From Lachnospiraceae bacterium (lineage in GTDB: Bacteria > Bacillota > Clostridia > Lachnospirales > Lachnospiraceae): a DNA stretch of 64,000 nt. Every line of letters starts with the position of its first letter. Position 1 is the stretch's first letter. The notes beneath the pieces are model-generated. The model ran no database searches, was not told the DNA's origin, and saw nothing but the letters and a program-made list of their open reading frames with translations. The position numbers and the translations under genes were made by a program. Positions 57,391-64,000 of this stretch are shown here, in pieces. The stretch is taken from assembly GCA_022793065.1 (NCBI GenBank), contig JAAWCE010000027.1:46900-110899 (forward strand), written 5' to 3'.

Positions 57391-57783
57391 ATGAGGTTTG
57401 AGATTGATGAAGTAACGCAGCATGGGCTCATGACAATTGCTGCAGGGAGGACTTCGGTTGGAAGATTAAAAGGCATTTGGAAATATGAGTCACCGCCTGT
57501 CATAGGGAAGGGATATCATGTTGAGTTGAGTATAGATTCTCCCTGTCAGGCGGACATTGTGCAAAAAAAGAGAGTATCTCCTTCCGTATATTTTGTGGAG
57601 GATACAGTTATCTTTCAGGGGATTTGTGAAGATATGGACGAAGATGTGTATTATATACGTTTTGATATTGATTGGATTGAAATGCTTGATATCGATACAA
57701 TTGCATCCCAAAAGAAAAAGGGAGAGTATCTTTCTTTTTCGGCAAACGTATATGGCATCAGTATTTATCCTTATACATTATGA
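57391..57783 (+). CDS. Hypothetical protein of unknown function
   Basis: A small soluble protein of 130 residues, not recognised. It looks mainly beta-stranded, with alternating hydrophobic residues (GKGYHVELSIDSP, DTVIFQGICEDMDEDVYYIR) and a final segment GISIYPYTL. No membrane helix, signal or metal motif is evident. The start is uncertain: GGGGA abuts the ATG and AAGGAG lies 14 bases upstream; an earlier ATG at 57337 is in frame. It lies between the YetA-like gene and the hydrogenase gene, probably with its own promoter. Confidence 0.55.
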   Translation: MRFEIDEVTQHGLMTIAAGRTSVGRLKGIWKYESPPVIGKGYHVELSIDSPCQADIVQKKRVSPSVYFVEDTVIFQGICEDMDEDVYYIRFDIDWIEMLDIDTIASQKKKGEYLSFSANVYGISIYPYTL

Positions 57784-57835
57784 TATATTGGTGTAAGATG
57801 TTGTAAAGTCAGTTTGGACAGGAAGGATTTAAGAT

Positions 57836-59371
57836 ATGAGTAATATGAGAGGGATAGATACGCCTGTGCGGGAACGCAGGAGGCGGGTATTTAGAGAAGT
57901 GGCCAATCTGGCTTATCATTCTACCAATTTGAAGGATGATATGGAGGCACTTCCTTATAAGATTGTGGATTATGAAGAGCCCTTGTATTGGGAGAGCGTA
58001 TATCGGGACCGAGCCATTATCCGTGAACGTATTCGTTTGGCAATGGGGATGAGTTTGCGGCCGGAGAACCGGGAGCATCCAGGACATTTAACCCAAGGGT
58101 TGGAGGAGAGCAATATTGATGAGAAATATTATGAGCCGCCGCTGATGCAGGTGATTCCTTCCGCTTGTAACGCATGTCCGGAGAACCGCTATGAGGTGAC
58201 GAATTCTTGCATGGGCTGTGTGGCGCATCCCTGTCAGAGCGTATGTCCCAAAGGGGCTATTTCTATGAAGGATGGAAAGTCGGTTATTGATCAGGAGAAA
58301 TGTATCCGGTGCGGAAAATGCAAGGATATCTGTCCTTATGATGCCATTTGTCATAAGCAGCGGCCCTGTAAGGCGGCTTGTGGTGTCAATGCCATTAAGT
58401 CCGATAGGTTTGGCCGTGCCTATATAGATCATGATATGTGTGTGTCGTGCGGACAGTGTATGGTAAGTTGTCCTTTTGGCGCCATTGCCGACAAATCACA
58501 GATATTCCAACTTATCCGTGCCATGCAGTCGGGCAGACAGGTGATTGCGCAGGTGGCGCCGGCGTTTGTGGGACAGTATGGGCCGAAGGTGGGGCCGGAT
58601 CAATTTAAGACTGCGTTGAAAGCGTTGGGGTTTGGGGATGTTTATGAAACGGCTTTAGGGGCGGATATGGGATGTATGGCTGAGGCGGAGCATTATGTGG
58701 AAGAGGTTGCCAGCAAAAAACAGGCATTTGCATTGACTTCCTGTTGTCCCTCCTGGTCTGTTATGGCGAAAAATCTGTTTCCCGAAACCATTGACAAAAT
58801 CAGCAATGAACTCACGCCCATGGTGGCTACGGCCAGAATCATAAAGCAGGAGCACCCGGAGGCTTTGGTGGTGTTTATAGGTCCCTGTGCGTCTAAAAAA
58901 TTGGAAGCCAGCCGGAGGACAGTTCGGTCGGATGTGGATTTTGTCATTACATTTGAGGAATTGACAGGAATGTTTGAGGCAAAGGGTATTTTGCTGGAAG
59001 AAATCAAGGCCATGGATGAAATGCAGGATGCCACAGGCGCCGGACGGGGCTATGGTGTGGCGGGAGGCGTGGCCAGCGCCATTGAAGATTGTATTAAGGC
59101 ATATTATCCTGGTACGGAGGTAAAAATCGAACATGCGGAGGGCCTGGAGGATTGCAGAAAGATGCTCCTTCTTGCAAAAGCGGGCAGAAAAGATGGATGT
59201 CTGATTGAGGGCATGGCTTGTCCCGGCGGCTGCATTGCCGGTGCGGGAACCAATATTACCATTGCACAGGCCGCAAAGGAAGTTGCGAAGTTTAAGGCGG
59301 AGGCGCCGAAGGAGGTGCCGCCGAAGCAGGATACGCGGCTGGATAGTCGGCATAATAAGAACAACGAATAA
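57836..59371 (+). CDS. [FeFe] hydrogenase, group B-like, with ferredoxin domains
   Basis: A protein of 511 residues. The N-terminal part (1-105) has no recognised domain. A cysteine-rich segment (CNACPE, SCMGCVAHPCQSVCP) and two ferredoxin-type clusters (CIRCGKCKDICP, CVSCGQCMVSCP) follow. The H-cluster domain has L1 TSCCPSW (301-307), L2 GPCASKK (C351) and L3 EGMACPGGC (458-466), the pattern described for group B rather than the group A forms with MPC. It probably exchanges electrons between ferredoxin and H2 in the cytosol. The C-terminus is a charged, Lys/Pro-rich tail. No maturation genes hydEFG are nearby. Confidence 0.88.
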   Translation: MSNMRGIDTPVRERRRRVFREVANLAYHSTNLKDDMEALPYKIVDYEEPLYWESVYRDRAIIRERIRLAMGMSLRPENREHPGHLTQGLEESNIDEKYYEPPLMQVIPSACNACPENRYEVTNSCMGCVAHPCQSVCPKGAISMKDGKSVIDQEKCIRCGKCKDICPYDAICHKQRPCKAACGVNAIKSDRFGRAYIDHDMCVSCGQCMVSCPFGAIADKSQIFQLIRAMQSGRQVIAQVAPAFVGQYGPKVGPDQFKTALKALGFGDVYETALGADMGCMAEAEHYVEEVASKKQAFALTSCCPSWSVMAKNLFPETIDKISNELTPMVATARIIKQEHPEALVVFIGPCASKKLEASRRTVRSDVDFVITFEELTGMFEAKGILLEEIKAMDEMQDATGAGRGYGVAGGVASAIEDCIKAYYPGTEVKIEHAEGLEDCRKMLLLAKAGRKDGCLIEGMACPGGCIAGAGTNITIAQAAKEVAKFKAEAPKEVPPKQDTRLDSRHNKNNE

Positions 59372-59404
59372 CCTGGTGGGTGCTTTGCAACTATAAAAAA
59401 GAAG

Positions 59405-59447
59405 ATCCCCCAACTGTACGCCATGACGGTTGGAGGATTTGTTCTTT
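59405..59447 (+). terminator. Probable terminator after the hydrogenase gene
   Basis: A 10-bp stem with one mismatch (ATCCCCCAAC / GTTGGAGGAT) and a 14-nt loop, followed by TTGTTCTTT. Confidence 0.6.
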
Positions 59448-60187
59448 GATTACATGTTATGTTTATATTTTTTTCTGTTTATTGATATTATAGCATATGT
59501 ATTTTTATTCTTCAATATGCAAAATAAGAAAAATCTCTGAGAGCTTACCCCAGGGATTTTCACACTTCTGTTATTACCGTCCCTATACAAATAACAGAAA
59601 GGTTGAAAATGGTATATCACAGGGGTTTTGAAGTTGCAATATAAATTTCTTCTCAAAATCAGGGATTGACAGGACGGAAGAAATGGCTTATTATTGAAAA
59701 TAAGAAATGGGTTTTCACCGTACATCTTGCTACGGCTTGCTCGTTTCTTTTTTTATTGCTAAGATGTCATACAGATATTTCCTGCCATTTTCAGCATGGT
59801 TAATTAAAAGACAGGCATGGAAGATATTGTATAATTCATTTCCTTTCCGACTTGCGACAAAGGCTTTTATTCTCTTGTTTTCTTATTGGGATAACATTAT
59901 TGATTTGATTGAGAGGTGGTTCTAATGGCAAAAAAGTCGAATTATAAAAGAACATGCAAATAATACCGTAAACCTACAGTCTGAGAGTGGAATATCACGG
60001 TGGGGGAGATGTGGGAGATCATCATGGCGCGGCTCAGGTGAGAGATGGATAGAATAAATAAAAAAGTTTCATTGAAAGTAGACAGGAATTTGGGGAGCAA
60101 ACTCTATAAATTTAAAAATAGATATTTGCGTATTGAATATGACATTCCCCCAAATCCTGTGATTAAAAAGACATTCTGAATAAATCT
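59448..60187. other. Gene-poor stretch with small hairpins and short open frames
   Basis: This 740-bp stretch has no confident gene. Visible items: a hairpin CTGTTATT / AATAACAG (59568-59596); a 72-codon frame (59707-59925) whose stop overlaps the ATG of a 12-codon frame (59925-59963) that has a GAGAGG-type site; a 44-codon frame at 60045; and a pair of inverted repeats around TTTGGGG / CCCCAAA (60083-60096 and 60145-60159). It looks like eroded genes or a former insertion site. Confidence 0.4.
60045..60179 (+). CDS. Short open frame, 44 residues, doubtful
   Basis: It begins ATG after GGTGAGAG and encodes a basic peptide (MDRINKKVSLKVDRN at the start, PPNPVIKKTF at the end). The composition looks more coding-like than its surroundings, but no family is recognised. 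It may be a fragment of a lost gene. It contains both arms of an inverted repeat. Confidence 0.25.
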   Translation: MDRINKKVSLKVDRNLGSKLYKFKNRYLRIEYDIPPNPVIKKTF

Positions 60188-60799
60188 TTAAGTAGTCAGA
60201 AAATTCAGCGACCCGGTGGGGTTTTCAGTACCTTTTTCAAGCAAAGTAATCATTCCCACAAGAGTTTCCTCTATTTCCTCCGGAGTGGACGGTACAAGGG
60301 TATTGTCCAGTTTTACAGTCAGGATAATCAGTACGATTTCTGCCAGGGCGGCAGGGGAAGAAAAGTGTATGTCACCGCTTTCGGTTCCCTGCGCAATGAT
60401 ATCGGTGAGCACGGGTTTCAGCTCCGAAATCAGATGCGCCATATATTTGTGATGAAAATAGGCATGTTCCTGTACATTAGCAGTTTCAACGCTTTGGTAT
60501 CGATTCAGGAAGGCCGTGGAAGAATCCCGGCAAGTCCGGAAAATCATTGCCATGCGCGTAAAGGGAGAGATATTTTGCTGTGATTTCAGGTTTTTTGCTG
60601 TTTCAATGGATTTTTTATAACTGCGCTCCACCAAGGCGTTGTAAATGGCATCTTTTGAAGGAAAGTAATAATAGATACTTCCTTTTCCGATACCGGCGGT
60701 TTGGGCAATTTCACTTACCGAGATGGTTTGGATGCTTTTCCGCTTCAACAGTTCCCCAAGCGCATCTAAAATCTGGTCATACTTAACTGGGTTTGGCAT
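60188..60799 (-). CDS. TetR/AcrR-family transcriptional regulator
   Basis: A protein of 203 residues with a typical N-terminal helix-turn-helix (ISVSEIAQTAGIGKGSIYYYFPSKDAIYNAL) and a helical ligand/dimer domain. The start ATG has AGAGGA seven bases upstream; a TTG-started frame to 60820 is less likely. It is divergent from the SCP2-hydrolase-condensation genes, and two palindromes in the shared intergenic region are its probable operators. The inducer is unknown; the neighbours suggest an acyl or lipid molecule. Confidence 0.92.
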   Translation of the reverse strand: MPNPVKYDQILDALGELLKRKSIQTISVSEIAQTAGIGKGSIYYYFPSKDAIYNALVERSYKKSIETAKNLKSQQNISPFTRMAMIFRTCRDSSTAFLNRYQSVETANVQEHAYFHHKYMAHLISELKPVLTDIIAQGTESGDIHFSSPAALAEIVLIILTVKLDNTLVPSTPEEIEETLVGMITLLEKGTENPTGSLNFLTT

Positions 60800-60916
60800 T
60801 TTGGGTTCCTCTTGTCTCAATGATTCCAGGGCGGGAATTATCAGACACGTCCTGTTCTTTAGTCAGTATATCACATGAATTCATATAAAACCACTGAAAA
60901 ATATAAATATTGATGG

Positions 60917-60977
60917 TTGACCAATGGTCGAAAGTGTGGTATTGTGATTAGAACAATTAACTGACCGATGGTCGAAT
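60917..60977 (+). promoter_or_regulatory. Divergent-region promoter with two TetR-type operators
   Basis: The promoter TTGACC (60917), 17-bp spacer, TATTGT (60940) carries a palindrome GACC-AAT-GGTC over its -35. A second copy, GACC-GAT-GGTC, begins at 60963, near or just past the expected transcription start. Both lie in the same context, TGACCRATGGTCGAA, 44 bp apart. Such a pair is typical for a TetR regulator that represses its divergent neighbours. Confidence 0.8.
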
Positions 60978-61001
60978 TCTCACGAAATGGAGGAAAAGAA
61001 T

Positions 61002-61352
61002 ATGACATACGCGGAATTTTTTGCGGAAGTAAAGGGTAAGTTTGTCGGAGCGGATGTGAGCGGTATTGAGGAGCATTTGGCTTATCAATTCAATATCACA
61101 GGGGAGGCCTCCGGCATTTTTTATGTGGAGGTAAAAGAAGGAGAATTGTATGTGGAACCATATGAGTATTTTGACAGAGATGCAATTTTTACTTGCAGCG
61201 CAGAAACATTGATGAAGATTGCATCGGGCAAGTTAGATCCGATTATGGCAGTGACGCTGCAGCAATTAAAGGTGGATGGAAATATTGAGAAAGCGCTGAA
61301 GTTCAAGGAACTGGTAGAGCGCAATCAGGGACGCAAGCGCAAAAATAAGTAA
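61002..61352 (+). CDS. SCP2 sterol-binding-like domain protein
   Basis: A protein of 116 residues consisting of one SCP2 domain: a helical start (MTYAEFFAEVKGKF), a beta part with GIFYVEVKEGELYVEP, and the typical C-terminal run ETLMKIASGKLDPIMAVTLQQLKVDGN. SCP2 domains bind acyl chains or other lipids in a hydrophobic tunnel. GGAGGA lies eight bases before the chosen ATG; the ATG at 60987 overlaps that site. It is the first gene after the TetR-controlled promoter. Confidence 0.9.
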   Translation: MTYAEFFAEVKGKFVGADVSGIEEHLAYQFNITGEASGIFYVEVKEGELYVEPYEYFDRDAIFTCSAETLMKIASGKLDPIMAVTLQQLKVDGNIEKALKFKELVERNQGRKRKNK

Positions 61353-61402
61353 GCGTATTGATGCTGAATAAAGGATTGCTGTGATTGGGAGTGTGGAAGA
61401 AG

Positions 61403-62389
61403 ATGAAAGGAATCATGAAATGGGCGGCAGTATTGGGCGCATTGGCGGCGGCCTGTGCGGGGGAGACGGCATATTTTTACCGCAGAACCATGATGCGGAA
61501 TAATGCCAAAGTAGAGCTTACGATGAAGATGGCGGGAACCGATTGGAGCCAGTACGCACCTATGCTGGCACAGAGGAAGGAAGCTATGTTAGGCAAGCTT
61601 CATAGAGATGTCTTCATTCAGTCCTGGGATGGTTTACGACTGCATGGTACATATTTTCCCATTGGGGAAGAGAAAAAGGTCGTCATTTGTTTTCATGGGT
61701 ATACCAGTGAAGGGATGAAGGATTATATCGCACTTTCGGATTACTATTTGAACAGAGGGTATTCAATGCTTTTAATTGATGCCAGATCCCATGGTAAAAG
61801 CGAGGGCAGATATATTGGGTTTGGATGCCTTGACAGGAAGGACGCCCTGAAATGGATTGACTGGGTAATTGGGCAATGCGGCCATACAGTGCGCATTGTT
61901 CTGCATGGTACATCCATGGGAGGCGCTACGGTATTGATGACAAGCGGTTTGGAACTTCCGGAGCAGGTGAGGGGCGTTGTATCTGATTGTGCGTTTACTT
62001 CACCGAAAGAAGTATTTACACATGTATTACATTCCATGTATCATCTTCCGGCGTTTCCAGTCATTTATCTTGCGGATTTGGTGAATCGGAAACTGGCGGG
62101 GTATGGAATGGATGAATGTAATGCGGCAAGGGAAGTGGCGAAGGCAAAAGTACCTATATTGATGATTCACGGAGACGGAGATACGTTTGTCCCCAGCCGT
62201 ATGTGCGATAAAATTTATGCCAATTGCGCGTCCCCAAAAAGGAAATTGATTGTAAAGGGCGCGGCGCATGCGGAGAGTTATTATAAGGATACGGCAGCTT
62301 ATGAAGAGGCATTGGGGGATTTCCTGAAGGAAATTCTCGGTGAGGATGTTCTGACAAAGGAAAGTGGTTTGGAGGCATGTGCTGAATAA
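61403..62389 (+). CDS. Alpha/beta hydrolase, membrane-anchored
   Basis: A protein of about 328 residues. A short N-terminal hydrophobic stretch (WAAVLGALAAACAGETAYF) probably anchors it. The hydrolase fold has the oxyanion region CFHGYTSEG, nucleophile serine in HGTSMGGA, acid in IHGDGDTFVP and histidine in GAAHAESY. It may cleave an ester, thioester or amide; the family is broad. The start is uncertain between ATG 61403 and ATG 61415. It lies 50 bp after the SCP2 gene and 56 bp before the condensation gene, so all three are probably one operon. Confidence 0.87.
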   Translation: MKGIMKWAAVLGALAAACAGETAYFYRRTMMRNNAKVELTMKMAGTDWSQYAPMLAQRKEAMLGKLHRDVFIQSWDGLRLHGTYFPIGEEKKVVICFHGYTSEGMKDYIALSDYYLNRGYSMLLIDARSHGKSEGRYIGFGCLDRKDALKWIDWVIGQCGHTVRIVLHGTSMGGATVLMTSGLELPEQVRGVVSDCAFTSPKEVFTHVLHSMYHLPAFPVIYLADLVNRKLAGYGMDECNAAREVAKAKVPILMIHGDGDTFVPSRMCDKIYANCASPKRKLIVKGAAHAESYYKDTAAYEEALGDFLKEILGEDVLTKESGLEACAE

Positions 62390-62445
62390 ACAAGTTGCGG
62401 TGCGGTTTAGAATGTATGGCAAAACTTAAGACAGGGGGTTATATT

Positions 62446-63849
62446 ATGAAAACAAGAAAGGGATACCAGGTTTATCCACTTACGGTTGCGCAGAAATTTC
62501 ATATTTTTTATCAGATAAACTGTCCGAAAAAGCAGGTGGTGAATATAGGAACCAGCGTGACCATTGAGACTGAGTTGGATATAGAAGTATTGCGTCAATC
62601 TATTTATAAGGCATATGAACGGTGCGAATCCATGCGTTTGAGGCTGACGGAAGACAAAGAAGGAAATTGGTATCAGTATGTGGTAAAGAAGGAAGAACGG
62701 GAAATCGAATATGTGGATTTCTCCGGCAAGACCATGGAAGAAGCGGAAAGTCAGATGCGGCGATGGACAGAGGTACCATTTGACAGACATGACGCGCCGT
62801 TAAACCGCATTGTGATAATTAAGACGCCTGACGGATTTAAGGGTGTCTATCTGCTGGCAGATCATATTACCATGGACGCTCAGTCAATTATCTGTTTTTT
62901 TAAGGATGTGATTGAGTTATATTGCAGTACGATGTACGAAAATATTCCGTATCCGAAAGATATGGCTTCTTATATAGAACAACTGAAAAAGGATTTGGCA
63001 TATGAGGCAGGCTGTAAAGCAAAGGATAGGGATATCGACTTCTTCCATAAGCTCATTGATGCGTCGGAGCCCATTTATAATGGTGTGGAAGGACCGGGAA
63101 AGCTGGAGGCGGCCAGGAGGGAAACAAACAATCCCAATACAAGGGCGGCAATCAATGTGTCAACTTCTGTGGATTCTGCAATTGATACATTTCATCTGGA
63201 GGAAGAGCCAACCAGACGGTTAATGGGTTTTTGTGAGCAGTATCATGTTTCTTTGACTTGTCTTTTGCTTATGGGGCTTAGAACATATTTGCAGAAGGTC
63301 AATGGGAATGATGATGTATCCATCAATTCGGCGATTGCAAGACGGGCTACTTTAAAGGAGAAGAAGTGTGGCGGTACCAGAATTCATTCATTTCCGTTTC
63401 GGACAATTATTTCGGAAGATAAGACTTTTTTGGAAGGAATTTATGAAATCCGTGACAGACAAAATGAAATGTTTCGTCATGCAAATTATGACCCGGTGGA
63501 TTATTTTGCATATCGTCGCAAAGTATATCCGGACAGCAGTACCGGCCGTACTTACGAATCCATTGCGCTGACATATCAGCCCATGTCGCTGCAGGATAAA
63601 GAATTGGAGCAGTTGGGAGATATTCGATATAAGACAAAGTGGTATCCAAACGGTGCGATTATGGAGGCGTTATACCTGACAGTAATGCACAGGGTGGAGG
63701 ATAATGGACTGGATTTCAATTTTGAACATCAGGTAAATGAGTATTCAAAGGAAAAACTGGAGTATTTCTATTATTATTTGTGTAGAATTATGTTTAAGGG
63801 AACTGAAAATCCTAATTTAAAAATTGGGGATATTATGAAATTAGTATAG
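62446..63849 (+). CDS. Stand-alone condensation-domain (NRPS-like acyltransferase) protein
   Basis: A protein of 467 residues with the two-lobed chloramphenicol-acetyltransferase-like fold of peptide-synthetase condensation domains. The core motif HHxxxDG appears as DHITMDA, keeping the catalytic second histidine and the aspartate. The N-terminus YPLTVAQKFHIFYQIN is like motif C1. It has no adenylation or carrier domain, so it would need separate carrier proteins, perhaps encoded beyond the window. The ATG follows AGGGGG at seven bases. With SCP2 and hydrolase neighbours, it may acylate an amine or alcohol on a lipid or peptide; that is inference. Confidence 0.82.
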   Translation: MKTRKGYQVYPLTVAQKFHIFYQINCPKKQVVNIGTSVTIETELDIEVLRQSIYKAYERCESMRLRLTEDKEGNWYQYVVKKEEREIEYVDFSGKTMEEAESQMRRWTEVPFDRHDAPLNRIVIIKTPDGFKGVYLLADHITMDAQSIICFFKDVIELYCSTMYENIPYPKDMASYIEQLKKDLAYEAGCKAKDRDIDFFHKLIDASEPIYNGVEGPGKLEAARRETNNPNTRAAINVSTSVDSAIDTFHLEEEPTRRLMGFCEQYHVSLTCLLLMGLRTYLQKVNGNDDVSINSAIARRATLKEKKCGGTRIHSFPFRTIISEDKTFLEGIYEIRDRQNEMFRHANYDPVDYFAYRRKVYPDSSTGRTYESIALTYQPMSLQDKELEQLGDIRYKTKWYPNGAIMEALYLTVMHRVEDNGLDFNFEHQVNEYSKEKLEYFYYYLCRIMFKGTENPNLKIGDIMKLV

Positions 63850-63864
63850 GTTGAATGTGGAATA

Positions 63865-63912
63865 GTCCAGCTAAGAAATGTCAATCCATTTATTAAAAAT
63901 GTTAAGCTGGAC
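63865..63912 (+). other. Inverted repeat after the condensation gene
   Basis: GTCCAGCT and AGCTGGAC pair over 8 bp with a 32-nt loop. There is no T tract. Together with the next element it fills the space after the gene. Confidence 0.45.
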
Positions 63913-63927
63913 AGGTGAGGTTGTAAA

Positions 63928-63992
63928 GGCGCACGAGAGCAAATTTCATGAGATTACTTAGGAATGAAATTTGACTCTCCTGAGAGTGCGCC
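63928..63992 (+). other. Long imperfect hairpin at the window end
   Basis: The arms pair in three blocks: GGCGCAC / GTGCGCC, GAGAG / CTCTC and CAAATTTCAT / ATGAAATTTG, 22 bp in all, with a 1-nt and a 6-nt bulge and a 14-nt loop. No T tract follows within the window. It could be a leader structure of the next gene, or a small palindromic repeat element. Confidence 0.7.
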
Positions 63993-64000
63993 GAAAGAAC

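Overview
The window reads as a continuous chromosome segment from a low-to-mid-GC anaerobic Firmicute, most likely a Lachnospiraceae gut bacterium. This is an inference from strong AGGAGG-type ribosome sites, a group B-like [FeFe] hydrogenase, a short cobalamin methionine synthase, MATE exporters, DUF4190/DUF2752/DUF4870 membrane proteins and pectin-degrading enzymes. No rRNA, tRNA, CRISPR array, phage gene or transposase was seen. Starts were chosen from ribosome-binding sites and family N-termini, so several differ from the longest open frame.

Layout. 1-5.5 kb: the 3' end of glyS, then a chaperone pair (J-domain/TPR protein and an HscC-type Hsp70). 5.6-10.4 kb: a minus-strand PHP phosphatase and the glycolytic genes gap, pgk and tpiA, with two kinds of tandem repeat around pgk. 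10.6-16.8 kb: a two-component system, a DUF362 protein, pyrBI with a terminator-like hairpin just upstream, and a nitroreductase. 17-20.8 kb: a chemotaxis receptor, a 42-bp repeat array, three small membrane proteins and a lipoprotein. 21-27.8 kb: metH and the branched-chain genes ilvB, two ilvN paralogues and ilvC. 27.9-38.3 kb: MATE exporter, DedA protein, glycosyltransferase, a second two-component system, leuCD and a second MATE exporter. 38.3-43.2 kb: ruvAB under a LexA-box promoter and two FAD-dependent proteins. 43.3-57.3 kb: GH2, GH28 and ATP-grasp genes, proB, 5-formyl-THF cyclo-ligase, proA, a membrane protein with a probable frameshift, feoAB, and a large YetA/PL26-like protein. 57.4-64 kb: a hypothetical gene, the hydrogenase, a gene-poor stretch, then a TetR-controlled set (SCP2 protein, alpha/beta hydrolase, stand-alone condensation-domain protein) that probably continues past the window.

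Most noteworthy: (1) the leader before ilvN2-ilvC has a strong promoter with an 18-bp perfect palindrome covering its spacer. Behind it, one central RNA segment can pair with either of two direct-repeat copies, giving the same two-helix, 8x8-internal-loop structure, which looks like a switch. (2) The HscC-type Hsp70 sits beside a J-domain/TPR protein whose HPD motif reads NPE. (3) The TetR/SCP2/hydrolase/condensation set has two palindromic operators on its promoter. (4) A terminator-like hairpin sits too close to pyrB to leave room for a separate promoter. (5) A G6 tract breaks the N-terminus of a membrane protein translationally coupled to proA. (6) At least five unrelated short tandem-repeat arrays lie at gene boundaries.
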